From NCBI RefSeq assembly GCF_964199755.1, contig NC_133899.1, forward strand, positions 26,019,446 through 26,083,445: 64,000 nucleotides of DNA, read 5' to 3'. A program made the position numbers and the translations under genes. Of the stretch, positions 1-12,500 are shown in pieces. Each line of letters opens with the position of its first letter. Positions within the stretch are counted from its first letter, which is position 1. The stretch comes from Larus michahellis (taxonomy: Eukaryota > Chordata > Aves > Charadriiformes > Laridae). Below the pieces are notes generated by a model. That model was not told where the DNA came from, did no database searches, and saw only the letters and a list, made by a program, of their open reading frames with translations.

Positions 1-86
1 TTCAAGAATTGATTAAATCCCTTCCTGGCACTTATGCTCACACACACACACTTCCAACGTCACCGTTCCAGGCTGTGTAGCTCATG

Positions 87-135
87 TCTAGTTTGGTGTC
101 AGTGTCAGTGGATCTAGTTTGGTGTCAGTGTCAGT
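87..135 (+). repeat. 26-bp tandem duplication
   Basis: The 23-base block starting TCTAGTTTGGTGTCAGTGTC occurs at 87 and again at 113, period 26. It lies just before the CR1 at 158. A short CA run occupies 39-51. Confidence 0.85.
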
Positions 136-157
136 AATACTGGTTAAGGACAGATGG

Positions 158-645
158 TCATAGAATCATAGAATCATCTGGGTTGGAAGGGACCTTTAAG
201 ATCATCGAGCCCAGCACTAGCTCGATCAGCCCATCAACCCAGCACTGCCATACTCACCACTACCCCATGTCCCTCAGCACCACGTCTGCCCGGCTTTTAA
301 ACACCTCCAGGGATGGCGACTCCACCACTGCCCTGGGCAGCCTGTTCCAATGCTTGACAACCCTTTCTGTGACGAAATTTTTCCTAATATCTAATCTAAA
401 CCTTTCCTGGTGCAGCTTGAGGCCATTTCCTCTTGTCCCATTGCCTGTTCCTTGGGAGAAGAGACTGACCCCCTCCTTTCAGGGAGCTGTAGAGAGCGAG
501 AAGGTCTCCCCTCAGCCTCCTTTTCTCCAGGATGAACACCCCCAGGTCCCTCAGCCACTTCTCACAAGACTTGTGCTCCAGACCCCTCACCAGCTCCATT
601 GCCCTTCTCTGGACTTGCTCCAGAATCTCAAAGTCTTTCCTGTCT
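158..645 (-). mobile_element. CR1 LINE fragment, 3' end
   Basis: On the minus strand this is a 5'-truncated CR1 copy. The 3' octamer tail appears on the + strand as TCATAGAATCATAGAATCAT at 158. The conserved GGTTGGAAGGGACC block follows, and then remnants of the C-terminal end of the CR1 reverse-transcriptase frame. Similarity fades near 645. It is inactive. Long open stretches within it are decayed LINE coding sequence or chance, not host genes. Confidence 0.9.
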
Positions 646-1555
646 CGCAGCGATGGGTTGAGTTTGTTGTTGATGTCTGCAAACCTCCCTAGCAGTCAGT
701 CCCTTGTTGCTTGCTATGGCAGAGAGTTTAAAGTCTGCAAACCCCTGAGCTTCTCTGTGCGCACAGTGCCAGGAGCCCACGGGGAGGTGGCAGGCCCAGG
801 GCAGGGGGTGGCCTTGGGGACCTGCCTTCCTCCAGTTCTGAGCAAGGTCCTGGGCTCTGGGGCCACCAGCACCTCTGCACTCTCTGCAGGGGATGCTCAG
901 ACAGGGCAAAGGTGACCAAAAAGCAGCAAAACAGGAGCTGTCAAGTGAAGCTGCTTCAGGTGTCCTTGCAGGAGCAGGGGTTAGCGGCTCTGGTGAACCA
1001 GTGATTGAACTGCAGCTCCAAACCCCGAGTTTCCCTTTAACGGCCGCAAACCCAAACTGCATGAAGCTAATAAACACTTTCCTTTCCTACCAGAGCATCT
1101 CCCAGAAAGGTAACTCCCAGTTTGCATTTGAATCATGCTCATTTCACGGAAATTCCCTCAAGAAGCCTCCGGCAGTGAGGAACTGCTTCCACCCCCTAGA
1201 TCCGTGAGCACCGCGTTGCTCCCAGCACACGGCACTTTTAGTAGACTGTGCCTGGTTTCCCCTGTAACGGGTACCACTTCTAAATGAGTCAAGTTTATTT
1301 TGAGATGTTTCATGAGTTGCTGCTTTGCATTTCCATTGCCCGCCGCTCCCTGTGAAGCTTGCCTTGCAATAATGTCATTTGGATATTAATTCACCCAGTG
1401 CCTACTTAGTGTCTCCCTTCATTACCCGAGTACATAGTTCATGGCAAGGTTTTAATTAATGAAGCCAGACTTGCCCTTTACTATGTTATATTCATTTCCT
1501 TGGTCCAAGTAAGGTAGTGTCCAGCTTGCTTTGTGCTTGGAGACATCCAAAGACA
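646..1555. other. Intergenic segment between two CR1 copies
   Basis: Single-copy-looking DNA with no recognisable gene. 1360-1470 is AT-rich with TTAATTAATGAA-type motifs. Short open stretches here have no family resemblance. Confidence 0.6.
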
Positions 1556-1939
1556 GGTTGAGAGAGTTGGGGGGGTTCAGCCTGGAGAAGAAAAGGCTCC
1601 GCGGAGACCTTCCAGCCCCTTCCAGTCCCTAAAGGGGCTCCAGGAAAGCTGGGGAGGGACTCTGGATCAGGGAGGGGAGCCATGGGATGAGGGGGAATGG
1701 TTTTAAACTGAAAGAGGGGAGATTGAGATGAGATCTGAGGAAGAAATTCTTGGCTGTGAGGGTGGTGAGCCCCTGGCCCAGGTTGCCCAGAGAAGCTGTG
1801 GCTGCCCCATCCCTGGAGGGGTTCAAGGCCAGGTTGGACGGGGCTTGGAGCAACCTGGTCTGGTGGGAGGTGTCCCTGCCCAGGGCAGGGGGTGGAGTTG
1901 ATGGTCCCTTCCAACCCAAACCATTCTGTGATTCTATGG
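1556..1939 (+). mobile_element. CR1 LINE fragment, 3' end
   Basis: The copy reads from the GAGAGAGTTGGG region, through GGAAGAAATTCTTGGCTGTG and CCCCATCCCTGGAGGGGTTC, to the tail ATTCTGTGATTCTATGG. It is 5' truncated and has no intact reverse transcriptase. It belongs to the same subfamily as the copy at the far end of the window (63757-64000). Confidence 0.92.
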
Positions 1940-4900
1940 TTTATGGAGAGCTTTGCCTGTGTTGGCACAAGGTACTATCTGAGAGGGTTGAACCAGGGTG
2001 GGATGTCTCCGCTGGAGGAGTTGTAAGAGGGAGCTGGGGGTGCGGAGACAGGGCCTGGGCTGATGATTGTGCTCATTTATGGCAGCTGTTACATACCTTT
2101 TTATGTGGGTCCACAGATCCGACCAGCTCCACCATAGCCACTATAATGGACCATCAAAGGACAGTTTTTGTCCTGACATTCAGAACAATATTCTTCTCCA
2201 CTGTCAGCAATCTCCTACGCTCTTCTTTGGCAGGCACATAGCTCCCAAAGTGCCCCAAGTAAAAGCAGTATTTGCATTTTTACATGATGTGAAGATCAGC
2301 CGCTAAGAAGCTGCTGCAGCCCACTCCCCAGCTGTTCTCTGCACATCTGCATCCGCCCATCAGGAGCGTGCTGCTGGAGGAGGGCACTGCCTCCTTTGCA
2401 GGAGCTCAGCGTTATTCACAGTAAAGCACAAGACCTCGAATTGCCATCTCAAGTCAAATCCATGCCAGAGACTCTTTGCATCCGTGTGGCATTTTCTCCT
2501 CCCACCAGCTCCGCCATGACTCCAGCTCTTGCCTGTCAGCTGGGAACACAGCTGTCCTTCGCACTCCCAAACCCGCTGAAGTTCTGCAGTTGTAGGTGCA
2601 AAGTGCCACATGCCACTACCTTGCAGCCTCCCTTGTTGAGTGGGGTCCATCAACACAGCTGCCTGCAGCAGAGCCAGGCCACCCCCGCCCTGCTTGGAGC
2701 CTTTCCCAGGTGTGGATGCTGGAGGACCCGTGCCCCAACTCACCTCCCTTCTCCAGCAGCCTCAGGCTGACTCCACTTCATGCTCCACTCGAAGCCCCGC
2801 GAGCTTGCTCATGTTGTGCTCATGTCCTTTTCCTGTCTTGCCCATGGAGCTCAGTGGCTTCCGCACATCAGCAGGGGCACCAAAGTGATGGCGGGATGGG
2901 CTGAAGACACTCTTGTGCACAGGGCATGCAACCCATCTTCACCACAGCAGCTGGTTCATCACCTGGTTTATAAGGAAGCCTGGAGGCCAAGCTGAAGCTG
3001 GATTAAAGTGGCGATGGATGCCCTTGAACAAGCCCAAGGACTGGACACAAAGCAGAGCCCGGTGGGAATGGAGATGGCAGGTGCTGCTGCTGGCTGAGAG
3101 TGCTGGTGGCCCCGGAGGGTAATGGAAAGGCCCCTGTGTTGTGCCACACAAGTTTTATTTAAAATGATTGCTCTACCTAACTGAGTCGTTCAGCGCTGAA
3201 CAAGGCTGTTGCTTTCTGCTGCTTTCAAGCGGTGCAGAGTTAAAGCTATAAAATAACAACTGCATTATGGGAAGTCTGGGGTGGTAAGTATTAAAGCTCT
3301 TTAGCCTTTCCCCTCTAAGGAGATTGTTTAGCAAAGACAGTCCCACTCACCACTTTACTCCATCTTTATACTAAAGGGTACCAGTAGACCAGAAAATTAT
3401 TTTAGATTTCAAAGGAGCTTCATTTCTGGAAGGTGCCTCTGAGTTTTCTCATCCATAACCACAGAGAGAGAAGGCTCCTGAATGGCAATAACAATCTGTT
3501 GCTGCATTCACTTCCAGAAAGATATAATACAGTGAAAGACATCCTTCTGACAAGACTCGCTGAGGAACAGCACGCTGAAAGCGTTCAAGGCAACTGGGGA
3601 AGAAATGTGAGCCAATATTTCAACCAGGTTCCTAAATCATCACTTTCTGGCAGCTGCATCAGCGACACAAAAATGAAGAGAAAACAGAGAGACCTGAACT
3701 GGGTGGCAGCTTTATGTCATTGCAAATGATTTAAATAGCCTCCTTTCACAATTCCAGCTCTTTATGCAAGTTGGTATTGTTTAACTTCATAGTTTGTAAC
3801 AGCTTCTTACTTGTGGCTGGATCGTTGTTCCTTCTTCCCCAACGAGGGGAGCAAAGCCAACCCCAGCCCCCAGGCGAGCGGCATGGCCAGCTAGCGAGCT
3901 TTCACCTAAATAAACTCGATTTTTCCAGCCATGGGAGCAAGCTGGCTTTTCAGCAGAATCGTGGTTGGTTTCGACTGCTCAGTCGCTCAAGAATTTGGTG
4001 GCTTTGATGCCTATTTAATTTCAGCATAATGAACATCACTTTTATTATTTAACCTCCTTGTATTCTGAAGTAGATTTAATGTTGCAAAGCACAATTCGTC
4101 AGTCCTGGAGGAGCACAATATGCCTGAATGCTGTTATAAATGGTAGTAGAAGGGCCATGTTCTGGCACAGCCCCTCTAATTTATTTAGGTACTCACATGG
4201 CCTTCATCACCATAGTTACCTGAGTGCTATCATTAATGAATTCATTAACGTTAATGTGCTTTGTGTGATTTTACCCTGGGAGGGGAAGAAGTATTGTGCC
4301 TGGTTTGCTGAGAGAACCATGGCAGAAGGCAGAGGGACATGTTCGGTGTCACATAGAAAGTCTCATCAGGAGCAAGAGGCAAAGCAAGTTCACATGAGCC
4401 CCAGCGCAGGGCCAGAACTGCACAAACACGTTTCTTCTGAGGACAGATGATGAACATAAGTAAAATGTATAATTAATGGTAGTTGTCTGCCCTGGGATGA
4501 CTACTGCACCAAAAACCTACGCGTGCGTTACAACTCATATGAACCAACTGTCATGTTTGCATTTCCAGTGCAGAAAAAAATGTTCTATTTTCATGTTACA
4601 TCTATACATTCACAAGTGGCCTTTAACTATTGTAATACAGTTAAATTAAATAAAAATTTCTGCATAAATCTCTGACTGGCCAAGCATTAAACCCAGCACC
4701 AGAGCATGGTTTGTCTAACCCTACTTGGCGAGATGCTCTGGTCCCCTCAGCTGTGCGTTGTCCCAGCATGGCCAGGACACCACAAGCTTTTGCAGTATTT
4801 CACATCACCTTCACTCGTGGGCATGGGATATTATAGTCAATTTTCTGGGTGTGAAACCTCACTTCCTAGATAACCTCCCCAGAGAATGAACTCTTGACTC

Positions 4901-5184
4901 TTGCCAAAGGAAACAATTATCACGGCTGAACAATCATCATTTTGATTGGCCATTTTATCTCCCCAAACTCTCGGTAGAGAAGCAGTCACCATCTTCACAC
5001 CCTGTGGAAGCCAGCTCTGACTTCACGTTCCCAGCGGTTTGGGGGCTTTTTCTTTTAAGACATAGAGAGCTTAGTGGGTGCGAATAACACCCCAGCTCCT
5101 TGGGAAAACTGTGCAAACAGATGAATCAAGCAAAAGTTCCTAGAAGTAGAAATATGTGAATTTGCCCTGACTGTAAGAAGAAGG
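1940..5184. other. Upstream intergenic segment with a homeodomain-motif palindrome cluster
   Basis: No gene recognised. It holds a perfect 14-bp palindrome (GTTCAGCGCTGAAC, 3188-3201) and two overlapping ATTA-rich palindromes at 4233-4256. 2350-3130 is GC-richer, without coding signal. Confidence 0.6.
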
Positions 5185-5335
5185 GATCTCTGTCCTTGGA
5201 GATACTCAGAAGTCAACTGGTCCAGGCCTTGAGCTACCTCATTTAACTTTGCATCTGGCCTGCTTTGAGAAGGAGGTTGGGCCAAGTGACCTCCAGAAGT
5301 CCCTTCAAACCTAAATTACCCCGATTCAATTAACT
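5185..5335 (+). mobile_element. Diverged CR1 3' fragment
   Basis: CTTGGAGATACTCAGAAGTC, then AGGAGGTTGGGCCAAGTGACC and CCCTTCAAACCTAAATTA follow the order of a CR1 3' UTR. The octamer tail is degraded, so the copy is old. Confidence 0.75.
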
Positions 5336-6083
5336 TAATATCTAGTCAAATCATAATAAAGCTACTTTGCTTGGGTTATAAGAAATATAAAGTTAATCTA
5401 ATAAGGAAGCAATTAATCATTTCCAAGTCCCATCTCGCACAGTGAGGAGGAATATGTACACTGAGCTGGATAAGCTAATGGAAATGGGTAACAGGACGGT
5501 TCTTTCGGTCCAGTGCTAATAAATGCAAAATCATTAGGACCCTTGCAAAGCCCTTATTTATCCATCTCACCATGGTCTGGCCAAAGATGCCCTGGCAGAG
5601 TGCCACAGTGACCTCTGCTAAACATCTTGCTTTTCAATTTATCCAACGCCTTTACAATAAACTGGTCCTCTTCCGTACTAGCGACACCTCTCACCAAGGA
5701 AACTCCCCTGTGGCTCATGAGCTGGCATGTCTGGGCGGTGTTTGCACCATTTATCCCAGCCTTCGCCCCGTCAGCAGGTCTGCAGCAGCTTGGCCTCCGT
5801 CCAGGGCACTCTGCTTATCCCTACAGTTGCTTCTCTCCCATGAGCCGCATATGGAGCCAAACGCCTTGGCATGAGCACCTAAGTTAGATACCCATTTTTT
5901 CACAACAACTACTGATCTCTAGTTCTTGCTCTGATGTCATTAACGTTCATATGAAACAGGACCTGTCAAAGACATCTCTAGCAGTCACCTCCCTCCATCC
6001 CAAGACACCCCTGCTCAACAGACACGGACACCTTCCCTTTGGCCGGCTCCCTAACCAGCTAGCAATATAGGTATTAATCCCCA

Positions 6084-6330
6084 GCATCTCTACCTTTGGT
6101 AATAATTTCCTGTGGGGAACAAAGTCAAATGCTTTACTTAAATTAGATAGCCTGTATCTGCTGCATTTCCCTTATCTAAGAAACTGTTTTCATATCAAAA
6201 AAAAAAAAAGATACCAAATGTTTTTGCTGTAATCTAACATTGATAAAACCATGATGTAATTTATCCTGTCTACCCTTTGCTTTCACATCCTTAATTACTC
6301 TTTCCTTCAGAAAGTGCTTGGAGACCGAGC
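6084..6330 (-). mobile_element. Possible ancient CR1/L3-like coding remnant
   Basis: The + strand reads CAAAGTCAAATGCTTTACTT, then CTGCATTTCCCTTATCTAAG. This resembles the complement of reverse-transcriptase-domain sequence found in old amniote CR1/L3 elements. An A13 run at 6197-6209 interrupts it. Weak similarity may continue to about 6600. No intact frame remains. A profile search would be needed to confirm it. Confidence 0.4.
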
Positions 6331-7403
6331 AGAATATTGAGTTCAAACCACCAAGGCTGGAGCTCCCCAGGCTCTTTCACGTATAGAGGTTTTTTTAGTA
6401 TAGTATATGCTAAAACCACCAAGACCTGACTCCCAAGCTCTCAGTTCCTTGGCTGGCCTTGCTATTGATACTGACATTTTGTGAACACCCTTCTCTTTAA
6501 AGAAAACAAAGGCAAATCCATCCAAAATTTGGCCTTTTCTCAATTATCGCTAAACTTCATTCTATTTAGCCCTTTTTATGTGCACAATCATGTAACTTAC
6601 ACCAGGCTGTTAGCCCTTCTCATTTTCCTCTTACACGTTCTAAGGCAAAATTTACCTTTCCAGACATCCCCTGTTCTGTTTCCTGGGGAGTCTCCGCTCA
6701 TTCTCAGTATCTTCCCTGAGGTTCCTGTAGGACCAGGAAAGTCTGTGGCTTTACCCAGCTCGTGGTGGCGTGTTGGTTTCATCTCCTGGTGGGAATAGAG
6801 AGCTTGCAGTACCTCTTGCCTCCTCCACATTTTCGCGCCCCCCGAGTTTCTCTGTTAACTGTGTCGGCTGTGGGAATGCTAACGGGGTTAACACAGAGTG
6901 TAAACAGAGTCCTCTGCTTAACACGAGGGAAAGGGCGAGCGCAACACTAGGCTACACAGAGAAATTAATGCAGGCAAAATTTGCTATGACTCGTCTATGC
7001 ACAGTACCGATTATTTTATGTAGAGGAGGAGCTAGTGCCGAAAAAAATTACAAAGAAAGAATGAAGGCTTTGCAAACCTCCTCCGTTCACAATTTAGTTG
7101 GTTTTCCTCATGCCAGAGAGAAGCAGCACGGAGCACAATAAGCCTACGCAAACTAACCCTCCTCTCCCTGTCCTGCGCTGTGGGATGAGGGACACTTGAT
7201 GAAAATGAGAAGTTAGGGAAGTCTATGTCGATGCAAGGGCTGGGCACAGAATTAGATTGTCTAATTAACTGTTGATAAATGTTATAGAAATAAAGAATAA
7301 AACACGATCCAAGGAAGGACTGGAAACTGATATAAACCTTATGGCAGCAGAGAACAATTACATCGAGTGCTTGTGAATGTCTGTATGTATTTATCTATAT
7401 TCA

Positions 7404-7435
7404 GTGTATAAACATGTCAGTGTGTGTTTATACAC
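7404..7435. repeat. Inverted repeat with 11-bp perfect arms
   Basis: GTGTATAAACA at 7404-7414 and TGTTTATACAC at 7425-7435 are exact reverse complements separated by 10 bases. Each arm contains a forkhead-type core (ATAAACA / TGTTTAT). Confidence 0.8.
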
Positions 7436-7971
7436 ATACGCAGATTTACTCACCTCTGCTTGGTAGACATAAATATATGAATATCTATGCACACAAATAC
7501 TTACACAAATGGTATATCAAGACTATAAATCAATATTAATGAAGAACCTTGGGCTAGCACAGAACTGCTCCCTGGTTGGCATTTAGATATTCTTCCTCAC
7601 CAGACGTGCAAACTGAAGGAGAGACAAACAAGGGCTCCAAAAGGAGCTGCAAACAGGGGCTGCTTGTGCCTGTCGACTGCTGTTCCCGCTGAGGACCTTC
7701 TTACTTCCAAAGCATAAATCCTCTTAAAAAGCTCTTGACTTTCTACCCAGAGCCCATCAAAAAGAGTGGAAGGACACTCACCAGCCAGGCTTCGGATCGC
7801 ACCCATGGGATATTTCTGTTGCTTAGTGCGAGGCGGGTAACCGCAGCTATCTGCAAAGGAAAAATGACCGAAAACATCAAAGAAGTGAGACATCTGTTTT
7901 GCTCTCACCAAATATCACCGTGCTGCAGATGTGCCCTCATGTAGACGAGGGGTTATTTTCTCTCTTTTCCT

Positions 7972-8022
7972 CTTCCATAAAGTAAAAGGGAAGAAAACCC
8001 TTCCATAAAGAAAAAGGGAAGA
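7972..8022 (+). repeat. 28-bp imperfect tandem duplication
   Basis: CTTCCATAAAGTAAAAGGGA at 7972 recurs as CTTCCATAAAGAAAAAGGGA at 8000. The period is 28 bases with few mismatches. Confidence 0.8.
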
Positions 8023-8160
8023 TTTACAATCCTCGAATGGGCAGAGAGTAAGCTTTTCGTGAGCAAACGCACAAATTCAGTCATTCTGGCATCTCCAAAC
8101 CTCACTGGGCTGCAGAGGCTCAGCAAGACCTGCTGGTTTCAGAGCCGTCCACCGTGAGCG

Positions 8161-8198
8161 TAGGGACACCTCTGTAGGGACACCTCCATAGGGACATC
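8161..8198 (+). repeat. 14-bp tandem repeat, about 2.7 copies
   Basis: TAGGGACACCTCTG, TAGGGACACCTCCA and TAGGGACATC begin at 8161, 8175 and 8189. Confidence 0.85.
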
Positions 8199-9287
8199 AG
8201 CCAGCTGCATCAGCCAATGATCAACATCAAACACCAGCCCCACAACAAGCTTCTCTCTTAAAAATGCTGCATGAGCTCATTCCAGGGCCATTTTGTGGCT
8301 ATAAGACATCTTGGACACCGTGGTAAAGCTCCCACCGTATTGAAGGGGCTGACTGTATACATAGGAGTGAAAAGACCTAAGAAAAATGATTCACTTCGAT
8401 TAGGAGTAAGAAAACGTGTCTGGGGAGGAGAGGAAAGCAAGTGCCCACCTGCTGCTCCAGGAGCAGGGGTCTCATCTGGTCTTTTGAATGCTCAGCAGCT
8501 CTGCGCAGCTTTCTCGAAACTCACCACCCGCCTGTGGGATTAATTCTAATAATTAAATATTAACTCCGGCTAAACCAAAGAGATTCCACAGAGATGATTT
8601 CATATTTCAAGATAAATGCCATCTCATCTTACGAGCATACAATCCATGGTAATTAGGAAAGTGACTTGTTTCTGTAATTTGAAATTTTATTCAGTGTGAC
8701 CTAAGATGATGCCTTTATGTTCATAAAATTTGCCACAGTGAATTTCACCTTGCCAAGTCAAAGGCTTTTTTTTAAGGAGGAAAATTTTACATGAAAAAAT
8801 AACGAAGTGTAAAAGCATGATCCTGAACTTCTGTTTGCCTGCCTCTCTGCTCTAGAGTCTCTAAGCTCCTTCGTTCCTGCCAGTCCTAAAGGTCTCCCCA
8901 GTGTAAAGGTCTTCTCCTGAGCATGTACAGAGGTATCTCAGCTCTCAACAAGGCAGAGCAGATGACCTCATGCCTAAGATAGGTCCTTGTTGAGACAAGG
9001 CCACCTCCCCGTGGGACTTCTCTGGTGGAGGACAGTAAAGGCACCCAAGTACATGATGTTGGTTTCTGCTTGCCCATCTCCAGCTTTGCACTACGACATG
9101 TCCCCAGCCACACAAAGCTGCCTGCCTGCTCCACGCCATTACCGACTCTGCGCCCCACCATGCCCATCTCAATAACCCAGTGTTTGAACCCATTGCCTGA
9201 GGCAAGCCCATGAGGTCTCTGGTTCCACACCGAAAGACATGGTTAAACACTTCAGATTGCTTTAAAGCTGTGACAAACTTGATCATA

Positions 9288-9519
9288 GGAGGTTCCACCT
9301 AAACATGAGAAGGAACTTTACTTTGAGGATGGCAGAGCCCTGGCACAGGCTGCCCAGAGAGGTGGTGGAGTCTCCAACTCTGGAGACATTCCAAACCCGC
9401 CTGGACGCGTTCCTGTGCAACCTGCTCTGGGTGATGCTGCTCTGGCAGGGGGTTGGACGAGATGATCTCAGGAGGTCCCTTCCAACCCCTACCATTCTGT
9501 GATTCTGTGATTCTGTGAC
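9288..9519 (+). mobile_element. CR1 LINE fragment, 3' end
   Basis: The order GGAGGTTCCACCTAAACATG, AGGCTGCCCAGAGAGGTGGT, GGTTGGACGAGATGATCTC is typical of a CR1 3' UTR. It ends in a triple ATTCTGTG octamer at about 9493-9519. Confidence 0.92.
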
Positions 9520-12500
9520 TGGAAAGTAAATTCTGGGTTGGTTTTATTAAATATATAGCCTGTTTTCTAATGCTTACTGTATTTTAATCTTGGATGCAGT
9601 CATGTATCTGCCTGAGGCCAATCAAAGGTGCAACTTTTGGTAAACTGTTTAATGTTCTGAGCTTCTTCCTTCTCCCTGTTGGGAAAGGGGAGAACAAGCG
9701 CCTCTTATCATATTTGTATAATTAAAGCAAAAAAGAAAATCACAACCTCCACCCTCAGTCGCAACAGGGAATTCACGAGTGCAGAATGCAGTCAAATACA
9801 ATTATTTATCAGTCCTAGCCTGAGAATAGCTTTTATGAAAATCCTTTATTATCCTTTCAATCAAAGACAGACGAGGCAAAACTATCCTATGGCTAAGTCA
9901 TTCTGTCCTTCAATACCTCTCCTACTGGTTTATCCTTATGTGTATTTTCACTAACGTATTTGGCCCAGTGTTCTGGGCATTAGTGGTTGGGGTTATTTTT
10001 GGTTTTGCTGCCCGGCATCTTGACTTGGGTGGGAATGAGGGCACTCAGCCTCTGCTCTGCTCACACAGCTGAAACCGTGGGAGGCGTTTTTCCATCCTGT
10101 TGACGGTGAGATGGCGCTGCCAAATTGGCAGATCAGACTACAGGGTCCAGTTCTGAGTTTTGCATAGGGCAAACCATCCCCACTGGATTTTTTCTTCGTC
10201 AAGAAAGACCCCACAAGCAGTAACACAAGAGAACTCGTACACCCTATACAATTTCTTCCTGTTGTCTCTATGTGACACCGTCATTTGATATTTTGGTTTC
10301 CGTGGAAGGTGCTGTGATGCAGCGCTGCCATTATCACCCATCGGAGCCCTGCATTGTACCCGGAAAAGAGAAATTGAGAGATTCATATTCATTCCTGTGA
10401 GAGTCAATCTGTGCCCTTTTTAAGCTTTTCAGAATACAGATGTGTTAGTCTAAAGGAATAAGAAATACATTTATTGGAAGAGGTAATATTTCAGGTTTGA
10501 AAATGTGCTCATACTGAAGACTCCTCTATGTTTTCCACCTGTACCCATCAACCCAATTAAAAGTGCTACCTCTCTCTGCAGACTTGACCTCACTAGTGTA
10601 TGTAAAGTCTGAGAACAAATTCAAGATATTCTGAAATAACAGTAAAGGCTGAATAATGAAAGAAGGATAGCAAGCTATGAGCCCTTTTCCTCTGAAAGTT
10701 GCCTCAAATCCTAAATTAAACCCTTTCATCCCAGCAACTGGTTTGAAACTCCTAGTTCAAACTGAAAATAGGCAAAACCATCTCCTGAGGAGCGGAGAGT
10801 TGACCCATCTGAAATCTGATGTGCAGTGCATATCTTTAAAAGTTCCAGTAGTCCTCATATAATTATTGTATGGTAGATTTTTTTTTTCCTTTCTACTCCC
10901 ACATGTGCACTTCAATAGAAAAACACTCTTTATTTTTCTGTTTTATGAATAATACATAAATACATAAATAATAGATATGTTATTAATAAAATGGCCAAAT
11001 ATGTATTCCCCTCAAGATGCATGAGTTTGAATGGAATGTCAAACAGATTACTGGATGAATATTTGATATTTTAATTTATTGGGCAATTTCTTACAAGAAT
11101 AGCTGAAGTTCTCCATTAGACTTCATACTCCCGGTCCTCCATCACATCTGCCACCAGTTCACGCCATGTTCCTTCCACTCCTATGAACCTGCCTCTCAAG
11201 AAAGACTGGTGGTTGTGAGAGCAGGTGAAAACTACCTTCAAGCTGACATCGAGACTGTCGGTCGTGGGCTGTCCCTCAGCGTAGATCGAAACAATCTTTG
11301 GGATGCTCTAACTTGCCCCAGGACTTGACGTCTCTTCTTTCTGGGGTGCAAAGACATCTCCTCACAGCAGATGGCTGGGGGGAGATGAGCTTTTGCACAG
11401 CAGCAAGGCAGAGATCCCAGCGGGGAGCTAAAACGAAGGTCTAGCATGGCCTCAAATCATCCAGCAGCAGCTTCGGGCTCGTCCGCATTTCACTTTTGCA
11501 CAAGCTGAAACCTCCCACGCAAAAGACATGGGCACTGCAGGCAGCAGGGCCAGACCTCAGCACTGATTAAATACACCAATGCTCTTCAGCTGCCTAAAAT
11601 ATTATTTAATTAATTTTTCAGTCACATTGAGAATGACGCACGTTTTTTTTCCCGGCCGTGACATTCTGACTTTTCGACAAAACGAGAAATAAATTTTGAC
11701 TGGAGCAGAAGACAAACAACAGCCACCGGGGTTTCTGCAGGGGAGGTATCCCCACTCCTGGCGCTGCCTTCCTGCTCTCCCCACTGGAGACGCGGTGAAA
11801 TAAGGCAGCGAAAAGGACGCTCCACGTGGAGCAACTTCATGCCATTTCCACCCAAGCTGAACTGAAACAGGTTTGTGTTCCAGCTCAGACCACTTCCATT
11901 TCTCAGCCCACCTTGCTAAGCAGTTTGCAGAGATGAAAAAGAGACATTAGAAAATAACAGAAGGGGAAGAAAAGTCTGACTCACCTGGAACAGGAATAGA
12001 AAAGCATCTTTTCTGCAAAGAGATGAAAAAGGAGTCATTTTTGTCTTGAATTCACCTGCAAAACTCATTGCTGCAAGCTATTATTGAGGTGAACAGCTTT
12101 TTAATGCTAAAATTATTAGACAGGTGTGTGAAGTACCTAATAAACTGGATATAAATTAAAAGGCAGATTTAGTCTTAGTGCATATTAGACAATTACAACC
12201 CTTTTTAAAAGCCAGGAGACATTTCCATTGATTTCACCTAGACTGCACTTCTAAAAGCATCTGGTTCCAAATTCCATTCTATATTAGTCTCAAATTCCTT
12301 TCATTGGCCTGAGTCAGGAAAAATAATTAGATCCACAATGTGGACGAGTTTTGCCGTGTCTGACATTAGTTGCTGCTGAAGAAGAGCCTGTCCAGGGCCT
12401 GTGCATCTGACCCACTGCAGTATCTCCTGTGGATACAGGGAAACATGTACAGGTGCAGGTACTTCATGTTTTCAAGAGCACGTCGGCCGTCAAAAGCACA

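Larger units (their letters stand above)
6331..9287. other. Upstream intergenic segment
   Basis: No gene recognised. It contains the forkhead-type inverted repeat at 7404, two small tandem repeats (7972, 8161), an AT-rich TAATAATTAAATATTAA patch at 8548, and a small hairpin (CCTTGT-TGAG-ACAAGG, 8985-9000). Confidence 0.6.

Noticed and set aside
183..692. Open frame of 169 codons inside the first CR1 copy
   Set aside because: It runs antisense to the decayed LINE and is explained by the repeat.
1492..1968. Open frame of 158 codons on the minus strand
   Set aside because: It is antisense to the CR1 3' end at 1556-1939 and not a gene.
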